Assembly (NCBI GenBank): GCA_045640985.1
Contig: JAZUFZ010000017.1
Coordinates: forward strand, 1-64,000
DNA from: Colimorpha sp045640985
Lineage (GTDB): Bacteria; Bacteroidota; Bacteroidia; Bacteroidales; P3
Length of the DNA stretch: 64,000 bases
Direction: 5' to 3'
Below, piece by piece: positions 17,685 through 26,156 of the stretch. The notes under the pieces are model-generated. The model did no database searches and was not told the origin of the DNA. It saw nothing but the letters and a program-made list of their open reading frames with translations. Within the stretch, counting starts at the first letter, position 1, and the number at the start of each line of letters is the position of its first letter. Both the position numbers and the translations under genes were made by a program.

Positions 17685-18887
17685 TTACTTGCCGGTTACG
17701 ATACGGTAGGTATCGCTGGCAATTACAAATTCCTCATCCGTAGTCACAACCATGGTGGTAACTCTTGAATCGGGAGTGCTGATAATCTTGTCCTCACCCA
17801 TCATACCGTCGTTCAAGGTCATATCCACCTTTACGCCAAGGAATTCCATGTTTTCCAAAATCGGGTGACGCATAAACCATGCGTTTTCACCAATTCCGCC
17901 CGTAAAGAGCAGAATATCACAACCATTCATCACAGCCATATAGGCTCCGATATATTTCTTCACGCGATGTGCGAACATATCAAAAGCGTATGTGCAGCGG
18001 ACGTCGCCTTCGTCACGGCCGGCACGGATGTCGCGCATATCCTGTTTGCCGCCGCTCACGCCGAGGAGACCGCATTTCTTGTTCAGCATTACGCTCATCT
18101 CGTCCCAGGTCATGTTTTCCTTCTGACCGAGATAAACCAATGCGCCGGGATCCACATCGCCGGGACGGCTTCCCATAATCAAGCCCTCCAGCGGGGTCAT
18201 ACCCAGAGTGGTATCCACCGATTTGCCGTGGTCGATAGCGCAGATGCTTGCGCCGCTGCCGAGGTGACAGCTGATAATCTTCAGGTCCTTCCAGTCCTTG
18301 CCCACCATCTTGGCAGCCTTCTGGGCTACAAACAGATGGCTCGTGCCGTGGAAGCCATAGCGGCGGATGCCGTATTTCTCATAGTATTCGTATGGCAGGC
18401 CATAGAGATAAGCCTTAGGTTCCAGCGTGCTGTGGAATGCCGTATCAAATACCACCACCTGAGGCACTTCGGGAAGAAGTTTCTTCATGGCATAGATACC
18501 TGCCAGATTACCGGGAGTGTGGAGCGGAGCCAGGTCGGTAAGCGCCTTGATATGTTCCACGACCTCGTCGGTCACCAGTACGCTCTCCTTGAAATATTCA
18601 CCGCCGTGAGCCACACGGTTACCCACTGCGCTGATTTCATTCAGGCTCTTGATAACGCCGATTTTAGGGTCTGTGAGCGCGTCAAGCACCAGGTTGATAC
18701 CGGCAGTATGGTCAGGAATAGGCACCTGAACATAATGCTTCTCGCCGTTGTACTTGTGAGTAAATTCGCCCATCGCCAAACCGATTCTTTCACATAAACC
18801 TTTTGCCATAACAGCGGCATTGTTTGCCATATCTATCAACTGATATTTGATAGAAGAGCTGCCGCAATTCAATACTAAAATTTTCAT
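17685..18887 (-). CDS. ackA: Acetate kinase
   Basis: A 400-residue enzyme making ATP and acetate from acetyl phosphate in the cytoplasm, the usual energy-yielding end of fermentation. The N-terminal signature MKILVLNCGSSSIKYQL and the second signature (GFHGTSHLFVA) near residue 178 are intact. Length is normal for the family. The partner gene pta, often adjacent in Bacteroidota, is not next to it here; ackA stands alone with its own promoter and terminator. Confidence 0.98.
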   Translation of the reverse strand: MKILVLNCGSSSIKYQLIDMANNAAVMAKGLCERIGLAMGEFTHKYNGEKHYVQVPIPDHTAGINLVLDALTDPKIGVIKSLNEISAVGNRVAHGGEYFKESVLVTDEVVEHIKALTDLAPLHTPGNLAGIYAMKKLLPEVPQVVVFDTAFHSTLEPKAYLYGLPYEYYEKYGIRRYGFHGTSHLFVAQKAAKMVGKDWKDLKIISCHLGSGASICAIDHGKSVDTTLGMTPLEGLIMGSRPGDVDPGALVYLGQKENMTWDEMSVMLNKKCGLLGVSGGKQDMRDIRAGRDEGDVRCTYAFDMFAHRVKKYIGAYMAVMNGCDILLFTGGIGENAWFMRHPILENMEFLGVKVDMTLNDGMMGEDKIISTPDSRVTTMVVTTDEEFVIASDTYRIVTGK

Positions 18888-18940
18888 AACTAACTGATAT
18901 ATATTATTTTCTATTAATTTTCACATTTTTTTCAGCACTC

Positions 18941-18971
18941 CAAAGATACACAAACTTTCCGAACCTGCAAA
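18941..18971 (-). promoter_or_regulatory. Promoter of ackA
   Basis: TTTG (18968-18971), a 19-bp spacer and TATCTTTG (18941-18948) on the minus strand, 54 bp before the ackA start codon. Confidence 0.75.
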
Positions 18972-19131
18972 ATAAAGTTATCAACAGTCCCTGTTTCTAA
19001 CCCCATTTCCGTCCTGGAAATTGCCCGGGCAGAGCTCCCGGAAAGCCCTTCCGGAAATCCCTGCCCGACCCTCGGAAACCGGACTATGGAAGGCCTCTTT
19101 TTTCTGCCTTGTAAATCAGGTGTTTCCTGCA

Positions 19132-19250
19132 GGTAACTCCCTTCTATCTTCTTTTTATCTCCATATTATCTTTTTTTTATCTTTTGTTCTAAGAATTGGA
19201 GATAAAACGAAGATAAAAAAAAGATAAAAAGAAGATAGAAGGGAGTTACC
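19132..19250. repeat. 119-bp inverted-terminus element, copy 2 (diverged)
   Basis: It begins GGTAACTCCC and ends GGGAGTTACC, with near-perfect 32-bp inverted ends (3 mismatches near the inner edge) and a 55-bp core that aligns with the core orientation of copy 1. It has the same total length as the other copies, which argues for a defined element. It lies between the ackA and PorE-like gene promoters. The stretches 18972-19131 and 19251-19450 around it are non-coding and GC-rich with several CGGAAA motifs; I recognise nothing else in them. No target-site duplication is seen. Confidence 0.9.
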
Positions 19251-19450
19251 CGCTGCACGGGAGAGAGAAAAACGGCCGGAAATGCCGGGAAATGAATTTC
19301 CTTCCAAAGAGGCATGGCAACCGGAAAAAGAGGCAGGAAAAGTCCAAAACGAAAGCAGAAAGAACTCCAGGTAAAAGCCTCCACGGTTCCCGTCAGAATT
19401 TTCAATAAAAATAAATTCGCGCCAGGAGCGCATAATTCAAAAAAAAAGTG

Positions 19451-19492
19451 TATCTTTGCAAAAATCCTTCAGGGACTTCCAAGTCCCCTGAA
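19451..19492 (+). promoter_or_regulatory. -7 box and 5' hairpin of the PorE-like operon
   Basis: TATCTTTG (19451-19458) matches the Bacteroidota -7 box; a good TTTG partner upstream is missing. Directly after the expected start, TTCAGGGACTT (19468-19478) pairs with AAGTCCCCTGAA (19481-19492) with one bulged C, so the mRNA would begin with a strong hairpin. Confidence 0.55.
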
Positions 19493-19505
19493 AGGGTATA
19501 ACACT

Positions 19506-19574
19506 ATGGAAATCACCGCTGAAACAGACACCAGCTGTTTTGGCGTAAAGAATTATAAAAGCATGTTTGCATGA
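19506..19574 (+). CDS. Possible 22-codon leader peptide
   Basis: An ATG at 19506 opens 22 codons (MEITAETDTSCFGVKNYKSM followed by FA) whose TGA overlaps the ATG of the OmpA-family gene as ATGA. It lies between the predicted transcription start and that gene, which allows translational coupling. The peptide resembles nothing I know. The overlap could be chance, so this is a candidate only. Confidence 0.35.
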   Translation: MEITAETDTSCFGVKNYKSMFA

Positions 19575-21166
19575 AACGACGACTGATTATACTATGTTTA
19601 GGACTGCTTCTGGCGCTTCCGGGAGCCCGGGCACAGTTCTACAGCAGCACCAACAAAAAGGCCATACGTCAATATGAACTAGGCCTCCAGCAACTGCAGA
19701 GCGCCAACATCCAGGAGGCAGAGAAATGCCTGCGCCAGACCATCGCCCTCGACCGGAAGTTCGAGGAGGCCTATCTCACCTTGGGCGAGATGCTCCTGGA
19801 CCAGAGACGTGAGACGGAAGCCCGGGAGATATTCGAGCAGTTCCTCTCCTTAGGAAGCCGCTACAAGGCATGGAACCAGGAAGCACGCTTTGCCATAGAC
19901 TGCATCGACTTCCGCCGTGAGGCTCTGGCACACCCCGTTCCGTTCCAGCCTATAAATATGGGACCCGAAGTGAACAGCCCTTACGACGAATATCTGCCCG
20001 CCCTCACCGCCGACGGAAAGACCCTGATCATCACGCGGCGGATGCCTAAGAACGAATATTCCACCGCCGAGACCGAGGAGGAGGAAGACTTCTATGTAAG
20101 CCAACTGCAGGAGGACGGCACCTGGAGCCCCGCCCAGCGAATGGAAGAGCCCGTAAACTCCACCGACAACGAAGGGGCACAATGTATCTCACAGGACGGA
20201 AGAATCATGATCTTCACCGCCTGCAACCGCAAGGACGGCTACGGCCGGTGCGACCTTTACCTCTGTGTGCGCCACGGCGAGGAGTGGAGCCGGCCCCGGA
20301 ACATAGGCATCGAGATCAACTCCCGCAGCTGGGAATCCCAGCCCTGTCTCTCACTGGACGGACGCACGCTCTACTTCGTGAGCGACCGCAAGGGCGGCTA
20401 CGGCGGCAAGGATATATGGGTGAGCCGGCTGACCGAAAACGGCTGGGGCGCCCCTCAAAACATGGGTCCCGAAATCAACACCGAAGGAGATGAAAGCAGT
20501 CCCTTCATCCATTTCGACGACAAGACCTTCTATTTCACCAGCAACGGACATGTAGGCATGGGAGGCTTCGACCTTTTCGTGAGCCGCCGCAACGAAGACG
20601 GCACCTGGGGCAAGGCACAGAATATGGGCTACCCCATCAACACAGAACATGACGAAAGCAACCTCATCGTGAGCGCCGACGGAAGCCGCGCCTATTTCTC
20701 CTCCGATATTCTGGAGGGCTACGGAAGGCAGGACCTCTATTATTTCGACCTTCCGGTAGAACTGCGGCCCGAACCGGTTGAATACCGCGACGAACTGGCA
20801 CAGGAGGAGACCCCGGAGGTAGGCGAGAGCATCACCTTGAAAAACGTGCTTTTCGCCACAGGCCAATATATCCTCAACGAAACCGCACAGGTGGAACTCG
20901 ACAAAGTGGTGGAGATGCTTAACCGCAACGCTACTATGGAAATAGAACTCGAAGGCCATACCGACAACACCGGCGATGCCGCCGCAAACCAGCAGCTGAG
21001 CGAACACAGGGCCAAGGCCTGCTACGACTATATCGTATCGCGGGGCATTGCAGAAGAACGCCTCAGCTTCCGCGGCTACGGCGAAAGCCGGCCGATAGCC
21101 GACAACACTACCGAAGACGGCCGCGCCCAGAACCGGAGAACCGTATTTACCGTAAAAGCCCGATAA
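19571..21166 (+). CDS. OmpA-family protein with TPR and PD40 propeller (PorE-like)
   Basis: A 531-residue exported protein. A cleavable signal peptide (MKRRLIILCLGLLLALPG, then ARAQ) is followed by TPR-like helices (about 30-105), WD40-like PD40 repeats (about 125-390, recurring S.DGRTLYF.S and GG.DIW motifs) and a C-terminal OmpA peptidoglycan-binding domain (about 425-530, EGHTDNTGDAAANQQLSEHRA). PorE of the Porphyromonas T9SS has the same domain order but is a lipoprotein with an extra carboxypeptidase-regulatory-like domain. Both are absent here, so the T9SS link is inference, supported by PorG and T9SS cargo elsewhere in the window. The next gene starts directly after its stop. Confidence 0.85.
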   Translation: MKRRLIILCLGLLLALPGARAQFYSSTNKKAIRQYELGLQQLQSANIQEAEKCLRQTIALDRKFEEAYLTLGEMLLDQRRETEAREIFEQFLSLGSRYKAWNQEARFAIDCIDFRREALAHPVPFQPINMGPEVNSPYDEYLPALTADGKTLIITRRMPKNEYSTAETEEEEDFYVSQLQEDGTWSPAQRMEEPVNSTDNEGAQCISQDGRIMIFTACNRKDGYGRCDLYLCVRHGEEWSRPRNIGIEINSRSWESQPCLSLDGRTLYFVSDRKGGYGGKDIWVSRLTENGWGAPQNMGPEINTEGDESSPFIHFDDKTFYFTSNGHVGMGGFDLFVSRRNEDGTWGKAQNMGYPINTEHDESNLIVSADGSRAYFSSDILEGYGRQDLYYFDLPVELRPEPVEYRDELAQEETPEVGESITLKNVLFATGQYILNETAQVELDKVVEMLNRNATMEIELEGHTDNTGDAAANQQLSEHRAKACYDYIVSRGIAEERLSFRGYGESRPIADNTTEDGRAQNRRTVFTVKAR

Positions 21167-22168
21167 ATGAAATACAGAACCATCCCTATCTTTATCCCCG
21201 AAATGGCATGCCCGTGCCGGTGCGTGTATTGCAACCAGTTTGTGATATCGGGTCAGCAGCAGATGCCTTCCGATGCAGAAATTCTTTCCACCATCGAGAG
21301 CCATCTCGCCACTATATGGGGAAACGGCGTGGATTCCGGAGAGCAGCGGGTAGAGATAGGATTCTTCGGAGGCACATTCACCGGACTGCCCAAAGAGGAG
21401 CAACTCCGGCTGCTGCGACTGGTCAGCCCCTATCTGGAAACGGGAAAGATAAAGGAAATCCGCTGTTCCACCCGCCCCGACCGCATAGAGGAACCGTGGC
21501 TCAGGGAACTGAAAAAATACGGAATGCAGACCATAGAACTGGGCGTACAGTCGATGAACGATGAAGTACTGAAAGCCTCCGGCAGAGGCTATTCCCCCGC
21601 CACAGTGGAAGCGGCCGCCTCCGCCATCAGGAATGCCGGAATGAAACTGGGAATGCAGATGATGATAGGACTGCCCGGAGACACTCCCCAACGCAGTCTG
21701 GAGACGGCCCAGAGAATTGTAGCCCTCGGAGCTGACAACACCCGAATATACCCGACCCTCGTGATAGAACATACGCTGCTGGCAGAACGCTGGCGGAGAG
21801 GAACCTACAAGGCACTCAGCATAGAAGAAGCCGTAGCATGGACCAAGCCTGTGCTGAAACTTATGGAGGAAAGCGGACTGGAGGTTCTGCGGGTAGGACT
21901 GCATCCGACGGAAGGCTTCATCAACGGAACCGACTATCTGGCAGGGCCGTTCCATGTGGCATTCAAACTTCAGGTACAGAGCGGGATATGGGGCGACCAG
22001 TTCGAGACACTTCCCGGCGGAGAGCGTGTCACCATCAGGGTAGCCCCACAGATGCTGAACGCCGCAGCCGGCTATCAGGGCATCAACCGCAGGAAACTGG
22101 AACAGCGATACCGCAACGTACAGTTCCGCCCCGACGAAAAACTGAAATTATACGAATATGAAATATAA
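21167..22168 (+). CDS. Elp3-like radical SAM protein
   Basis: A 333-residue cytoplasmic enzyme. The 4Fe-4S ligands are Cys15, Cys19 and Cys22 (CPCRCVYC), with FFGGTFTG and ELGVQSM motifs as in the Elp3/HemN-like radical SAM group. It resembles the radical SAM half of Elp3, which modifies tRNA wobble uridine, but lacks the acetyltransferase domain, so its reaction is not known. ATG follows the stop of the OmpA-family gene without a gap, and it overlaps the pseudouridine synthase gene by 11 bp. That neighbour favours an RNA-modification role by context only. Confidence 0.82.
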   Translation: MKYRTIPIFIPEMACPCRCVYCNQFVISGQQQMPSDAEILSTIESHLATIWGNGVDSGEQRVEIGFFGGTFTGLPKEEQLRLLRLVSPYLETGKIKEIRCSTRPDRIEEPWLRELKKYGMQTIELGVQSMNDEVLKASGRGYSPATVEAAASAIRNAGMKLGMQMMIGLPGDTPQRSLETAQRIVALGADNTRIYPTLVIEHTLLAERWRRGTYKALSIEEAVAWTKPVLKLMEESGLEVLRVGLHPTEGFINGTDYLAGPFHVAFKLQVQSGIWGDQFETLPGGERVTIRVAPQMLNAAAGYQGINRRKLEQRYRNVQFRPDEKLKLYEYEI

Positions 22169-23018
22169 AGTAAACGAAACCATAGAACTGCTGGCATTTC
22201 TCCAGCAGACAATGCCCGAAAGCAGCCGCACGAAGATTAAAGAGGTGCTGGCCCACAACGTATATGTGGATGGGCGTAAGACCACACAGTACAACTTCCC
22301 GCTCCAACCCGGCATGGAAGTAGAGATACAGAAACAGGGAGGCAAAGACCGTCTGAAGCCCAGAGACCTGGACATCGTATATGAGGACAATTATCTGTTT
22401 GTGGTGAACAAACACGAAGGGCTCCTTTCCAGCAGCAAGAACGCAGCCGACAAGACCGTGATAACCGTATTGAACCGCTATCTGGAGGCCACCCACCAGA
22501 AATGTACCGCCCATGTGGTACACCGGCTGGACCGCGACACCAGCGGGCTGCTTCTTGTAGCAAAAAACAAACGCACCGCTATGGAGCTGGAAGAACACTG
22601 GAAGGAGACGGTATATGACCGGGTATATGTGGCTGTGGCCTGGGGAAACATAGAAAATGACAACGGAACGATCCGAAGCTGGCTTACCGACGGAGAATAC
22701 TGCGTGCTTTCCTCCCCCACCGACAACGGAGGAAAAGAGGCCATCACCCACTATACAGTAAAGCAACGGAGCCGCAGATACAGCCTCGTGGAACTGAAAC
22801 TCGACACCGGAAGAAGAAACCAGATAAGGGTACATCTCCGCGAGATGCAGCATCCCGTGGTACACGACCCTATGTACGGCTACAAAGAGGACCTCTCCCC
22901 CATCAGCCGGCTGGCGCTCCATGCCATGAGACTCTGCTTCAAACATCCCGTAACCGGCAAGAAAATGCAGTTCGAGACCCCGGTTCCACAAAGTTTTTTG
23001 AAATTGATGCAAATATAA
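22158..23018 (+). CDS. RluA-family RNA pseudouridine synthase
   Basis: A 286-residue protein. Residues 1-65 look like an S4 RNA-binding domain, followed by the RluA catalytic domain with the aspartate motif HRLDRDTSGLLLVAKN near residue 120 and the RNQIRVHL motif near 220. It turns specific uridines of rRNA or tRNA to pseudouridine. The target site cannot be told from sequence. It overlaps the radical SAM gene by 11 bp, so the two are co-translated. Confidence 0.9.
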   Translation: MKYKVNETIELLAFLQQTMPESSRTKIKEVLAHNVYVDGRKTTQYNFPLQPGMEVEIQKQGGKDRLKPRDLDIVYEDNYLFVVNKHEGLLSSSKNAADKTVITVLNRYLEATHQKCTAHVVHRLDRDTSGLLLVAKNKRTAMELEEHWKETVYDRVYVAVAWGNIENDNGTIRSWLTDGEYCVLSSPTDNGGKEAITHYTVKQRSRRYSLVELKLDTGRRNQIRVHLREMQHPVVHDPMYGYKEDLSPISRLALHAMRLCFKHPVTGKKMQFETPVPQSFLKLMQI

Positions 23019-23053
23019 ATAATAAAACCGCAATATTCGCGTTATAGTAAGAT

Positions 23054-23677
23054 ATGGAATACAACACACAAAGAAAAATACTGCAATTCCCTGAGTATGG
23101 GAGAAACATCACCCAGCTGGTGGCTTATGCACAAACCGTTGAAAGCAGAGAAGAACGCACCAAAGTGGCAGAAGCCATAGTGAATGCCATGGCGGCAGTA
23201 TGCCCGAAGGTAAGAGAGACAGCCCACTGGAAACTGCGCCTGTGGGGACATCTGATGATTATGTCGGACTGGAAACTGGACGTAGATGTGCCCGTAGGAG
23301 TGACGCGGATGGAGACGGTACACTATACACCCGAGAAACTGACCTATAAGAATGATGATGTAACATACCGTCACTATGGACGCTTTCTGCCTGCACTTCT
23401 CGAAGCCATACAGAACAATCCCGATGAAGAAGAGAAACAGGAGCTGATTGACATGACCGCCAACCTGATGAAGCGGCTTTATCTGACATGGAACAACGAA
23501 GGAGCAAGCGACGAGGTAATTCTGGAACAACTGGACAAACTGAGCCATGGAACCCTTACGCCCAGCGAGGGATTTCAGTTTCTTGGCAGAAACACCATTC
23601 TGGAGGAGCCCTGGAACGGAACCACATCCAACACCAGCTCCACATCCGGCAACAAAAAGAAAAAGAAAAAGAAATAG
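23054..23677 (+). CDS. DUF4290 family protein
   Basis: A 207-residue protein of the Bacteroidota family DUF4290 (MEYNTQRKILQFPEYGRNI), without signal peptide or membrane segment. Its tail is a run of lysines, common in this family. In Bacteroidota the gene usually sits directly before murA. Here 2.4 kb with two exported-protein genes lies between them, and the TAG stop abuts the first 55-bp repeat. Function is unknown. Confidence 0.85.
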   Translation: MEYNTQRKILQFPEYGRNITQLVAYAQTVESREERTKVAEAIVNAMAAVCPKVRETAHWKLRLWGHLMIMSDWKLDVDVPVGVTRMETVHYTPEKLTYKNDDVTYRHYGRFLPALLEAIQNNPDEEEKQELIDMTANLMKRLYLTWNNEGASDEVILEQLDKLSHGTLTPSEGFQFLGRNTILEEPWNGTTSNTSSTSGNKKKKKKK

Positions 23678-23732
23678 CCCGTCCTCCACGCCCGAAAACT
23701 GGTGGTAGAATAAGGAAAATAAACTGAAACAA
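23678..23732 (+). repeat. 55-bp direct repeat, left copy
   Basis: It is identical over all 55 bp to 26095-26149. It begins at the base after the DUF4290 stop. In the right copy this sequence encodes the last residues of a T9SS signal (VLHARKLVVE and stop) plus the spacer before murA. Here the same tail is orphaned, with no gene body in front. Confidence 0.95.
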
Positions 23733-23748
23733 ATTAATATATAAAGTC

Positions 23749-25080
23749 ATGAGACATTATATTTTTTTCATCATGCTGCTTTGCACATTGATACCGACTA
23801 ATGGGCGGAGTCAGAGCATCGAACAGATACTACCATCAGCAGATCCAATATCAACATTGATCTGCAACTGTGACCAGCAACAGATAACCATTATGTATGA
23901 ATTGGATGCCAATAGAATCGGTTGGTTGTATTATATTAATCCAGGGAATACTGCACTGCAGAAAGTACAGCTACCGAACGGAGTGGAACTGAAGGATATG
24001 GAATGCATAGGTGACACGATGTATTTCGGCGGTGCCAATACCGCCACAAAGCAAGGATTGGTGGGATTCTTCAATGTGCAGGATCTGTTTTTCAACAGCG
24101 GACAGATTCACTTCTGTGAAATTCTTCCTCTGTGGGGCATACAGGGCTGCCACCTTCCAATGATAAAGAAGATAGACTGCTATGAATACGGAACAGGAAT
24201 ACATATCGCTTTCATCGGAAAAATGCAGTTGACGGAAGACACCATCGGGACAATCGGCGAGGCTATCTATGACAATATTGCAAACACATGGAATGTATCG
24301 TATTTCTACAACAAAGAGCAACGAATAAATTATACTGATGTCACCACCACTCAGAACTACGTTGTGGCTGTTGGTACAGACCCTGAACACCAATATATCA
24401 TGCAAGGGTGGAAACAGACATCTGGATTTCTGTATGACCCACTATTTCCAGGTCAAATATCCGTAGCAAATGACAATGTAAACGAGTCAAAACTATTCGT
24501 GACCCATATCCAAAACAATGAATTTGCAGTTACCTATGAATATAGTGAGAACAATGGGATAGGAATAAAGATCAATACCCACAAAGTGAATACAACCAAC
24601 GGCTTCATGTTCACAGCTGGAATGAAAGTGGCACCATGGACAGGTCATACGAATGTAATATATGATGTAGCATATCAGGGGCAGGCGAATAATCCTTGCA
24701 TAATGGTGGTACACCGGGTATATTCCTCAATCTATAACTCGTATTTCGTAAGTTGGTTTGATTATTTTAATATATGGCCAAACTATCACCGAGCTAAACA
24801 TTTGAATGACAAGGTTACCTCCATAGATTTTTTGCGTGATTGGGGATATCAATTATCGGGGAGTATATACTCAAATCCATGTTGGACACTTTATCGTTAT
24901 GATAATCTGTCGGTACAAAACACCTGTTTCCCACATGAATCCCCAACCAATGCGCAGAACAGTGTGAACATTACGAATATACCATTAAGTATTATAATTG
25001 AAATCCCTCATATTTCTACTTATACCATAACTCCGACAGTGAACTCCAATAGCAGTTACATAAATTGTCAAACCAATTAA
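23749..25080 (+). CDS. Exported protein of unknown function
   Basis: A 443-residue protein with a signal peptide (MRHYIFFIMLLCTLIPTNG, then RSQ). The rest is rich in aromatic and beta-strand residues, with repeated stretches such as EYGTGIHIAFIG and NNEFAVTYEYSENNGIGIK, which could be a beta-propeller-like fold. No T9SS signal is seen at the C-terminus, unlike its neighbour. I do not recognise the family. It is the first gene inside the segment bounded by the 55-bp repeats and is more AT-rich than the genes on either side. Confidence 0.7.
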   Translation: MRHYIFFIMLLCTLIPTNGRSQSIEQILPSADPISTLICNCDQQQITIMYELDANRIGWLYYINPGNTALQKVQLPNGVELKDMECIGDTMYFGGANTATKQGLVGFFNVQDLFFNSGQIHFCEILPLWGIQGCHLPMIKKIDCYEYGTGIHIAFIGKMQLTEDTIGTIGEAIYDNIANTWNVSYFYNKEQRINYTDVTTTQNYVVAVGTDPEHQYIMQGWKQTSGFLYDPLFPGQISVANDNVNESKLFVTHIQNNEFAVTYEYSENNGIGIKINTHKVNTTNGFMFTAGMKVAPWTGHTNVIYDVAYQGQANNPCIMVVHRVYSSIYNSYFVSWFDYFNIWPNYHRAKHLNDKVTSIDFLRDWGYQLSGSIYSNPCWTLYRYDNLSVQNTCFPHESPTNAQNSVNITNIPLSIIIEIPHISTYTITPTVNSNSSYINCQTN

Positions 25081-25092
25081 ACAATAAATATT

Positions 25093-26130
25093 ATGTACAA
25101 GATCATCATCGTCATGACAATGTTGCTAACAGGTATCGGGAATGCATATTCTCAGAATAATGAAGTGTTGGACACCCTCTGGGAGAAGCCTGACCGATAT
25201 TTCGCGAACTATTACCCACCGACAGACTGGATGGAAAACCCCAGTGTTGGATATTCACGTTCATTAAGGTTTGATTATGGAGAACTTCACGTAAGACGTG
25301 CTGATAGCAGTTTCACCTCTACTCATCGTCTCTTGCACCAACTACATACCGACCATCCGTTGAAAATAGTGGGAATCGCATACTATGCCAGAAAAGACAT
25401 TCCATACTATAAAGATTCCGTCATCCTGTATGATATGGATTCGATGGGGAACATGGTACAATTATGGGCAAAAGGATGTGAATCGAAGGAGGAAGACAAC
25501 CAACTGCTTTTGGATATTCCATACGAGTCAGATGAAGAGGACCAATGCGGACATTCACCACGGCTGCCGCACAGGCTTATACTGATATCTGAATCATATC
25601 TGGATGAACCCATAATTGTGGAAGACAGTTTCTATGTCGGATTTACCGACTGGTATCATGACGGAGGGTGGGGGAATTATTCTTGTTTGATTGTTCAGTG
25701 GTGGCGACCTTTAATGGATGTACCATGGAACCGATGTGGATATCCGGTAATTCCAAAGATGTATTGGGAATCATCTACAGACACATGGCACCGGACAGAT
25801 GTAGATAATTTTTCATATATGATATGGCCTATCATTGATGTGGAATATGGGCAGGATACGATAGACACCGTTTCAGTTGGCAGGGTGGAAACGGTAGAGG
25901 AAATAAAGGTAAGTCCGAACCCCGCACGGGAACGAGTATCGGTGGAGGCTTCGCGGGTGATAGACCATCTTTGGGTAAAGAACACCCAGGGGGTTGAGAT
26001 ATACAACAACACCCATTGTACGAACCGCGTGGAGCTGAACGTGAACTGGTGGTCCAAGGGAGTATATATCATCTATATGCAACTGGACGGAGACCCCGTC
26101 CTCCACGCCCGAAAACTGGTGGTAGAATAA
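25093..26130 (+). CDS. T9SS type-A cargo protein, unknown function
   Basis: A 345-residue exported protein with signal peptide (MYKIIIVMTMLLTGIGNAYS) and a C-terminal T9SS sorting domain: the PNPA motif near residue 277, a central VKNTQGVEIY strand, then SKGVYIIYMQLDG and the final KLVVE. Such tails are cut off after passage through the outer membrane. The middle part, rich in Trp, Tyr and Asp, is not recognised. Its last 12 codons lie in the right 55-bp repeat. It follows the other exported protein by 12 bp and precedes murA by 26 bp. Confidence 0.82.
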   Translation: MYKIIIVMTMLLTGIGNAYSQNNEVLDTLWEKPDRYFANYYPPTDWMENPSVGYSRSLRFDYGELHVRRADSSFTSTHRLLHQLHTDHPLKIVGIAYYARKDIPYYKDSVILYDMDSMGNMVQLWAKGCESKEEDNQLLLDIPYESDEEDQCGHSPRLPHRLILISESYLDEPIIVEDSFYVGFTDWYHDGGWGNYSCLIVQWWRPLMDVPWNRCGYPVIPKMYWESSTDTWHRTDVDNFSYMIWPIIDVEYGQDTIDTVSVGRVETVEEIKVSPNPARERVSVEASRVIDHLWVKNTQGVEIYNNTHCTNRVELNVNWWSKGVYIIYMQLDGDPVLHARKLVVE

Positions 26131-26149
26131 GGAAAATAAACTGAAACAA
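26095..26149 (+). repeat. 55-bp direct repeat, right copy
   Basis: It is the same 55 bp as 23678-23732. This copy includes the in-frame end of the T9SS cargo gene, its TAA and the spacer before murA. The two copies are 2417 bp apart. Confidence 0.95.
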
Positions 26150-26156
26150 TATAGAT

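Noticed and set aside
19314..19505. A longer frame leading into the 22-codon leader
   Set aside because: Most of it lies upstream of the -7 box and hairpin, so it would not be transcribed; only the part from 19506 is kept as a candidate.
20351..21955. A minus-strand frame of 534 codons opposite the OmpA-family and radical SAM genes
   Set aside because: It crosses the junction of two well-supported genes and has no motif; it reflects the GC-rich third positions of the sense genes.
22083..23069. A minus-strand frame of 328 codons opposite the RluA gene
   Set aside because: The sense gene has all catalytic motifs; the reverse frame has none.
23749..26130. The repeat-bounded segment as an insertion sequence or integron cassette
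   Set aside because: There is no transposase or integrase, no terminal inverted repeats, and the 55-bp repeat is too long for a normal target duplication.
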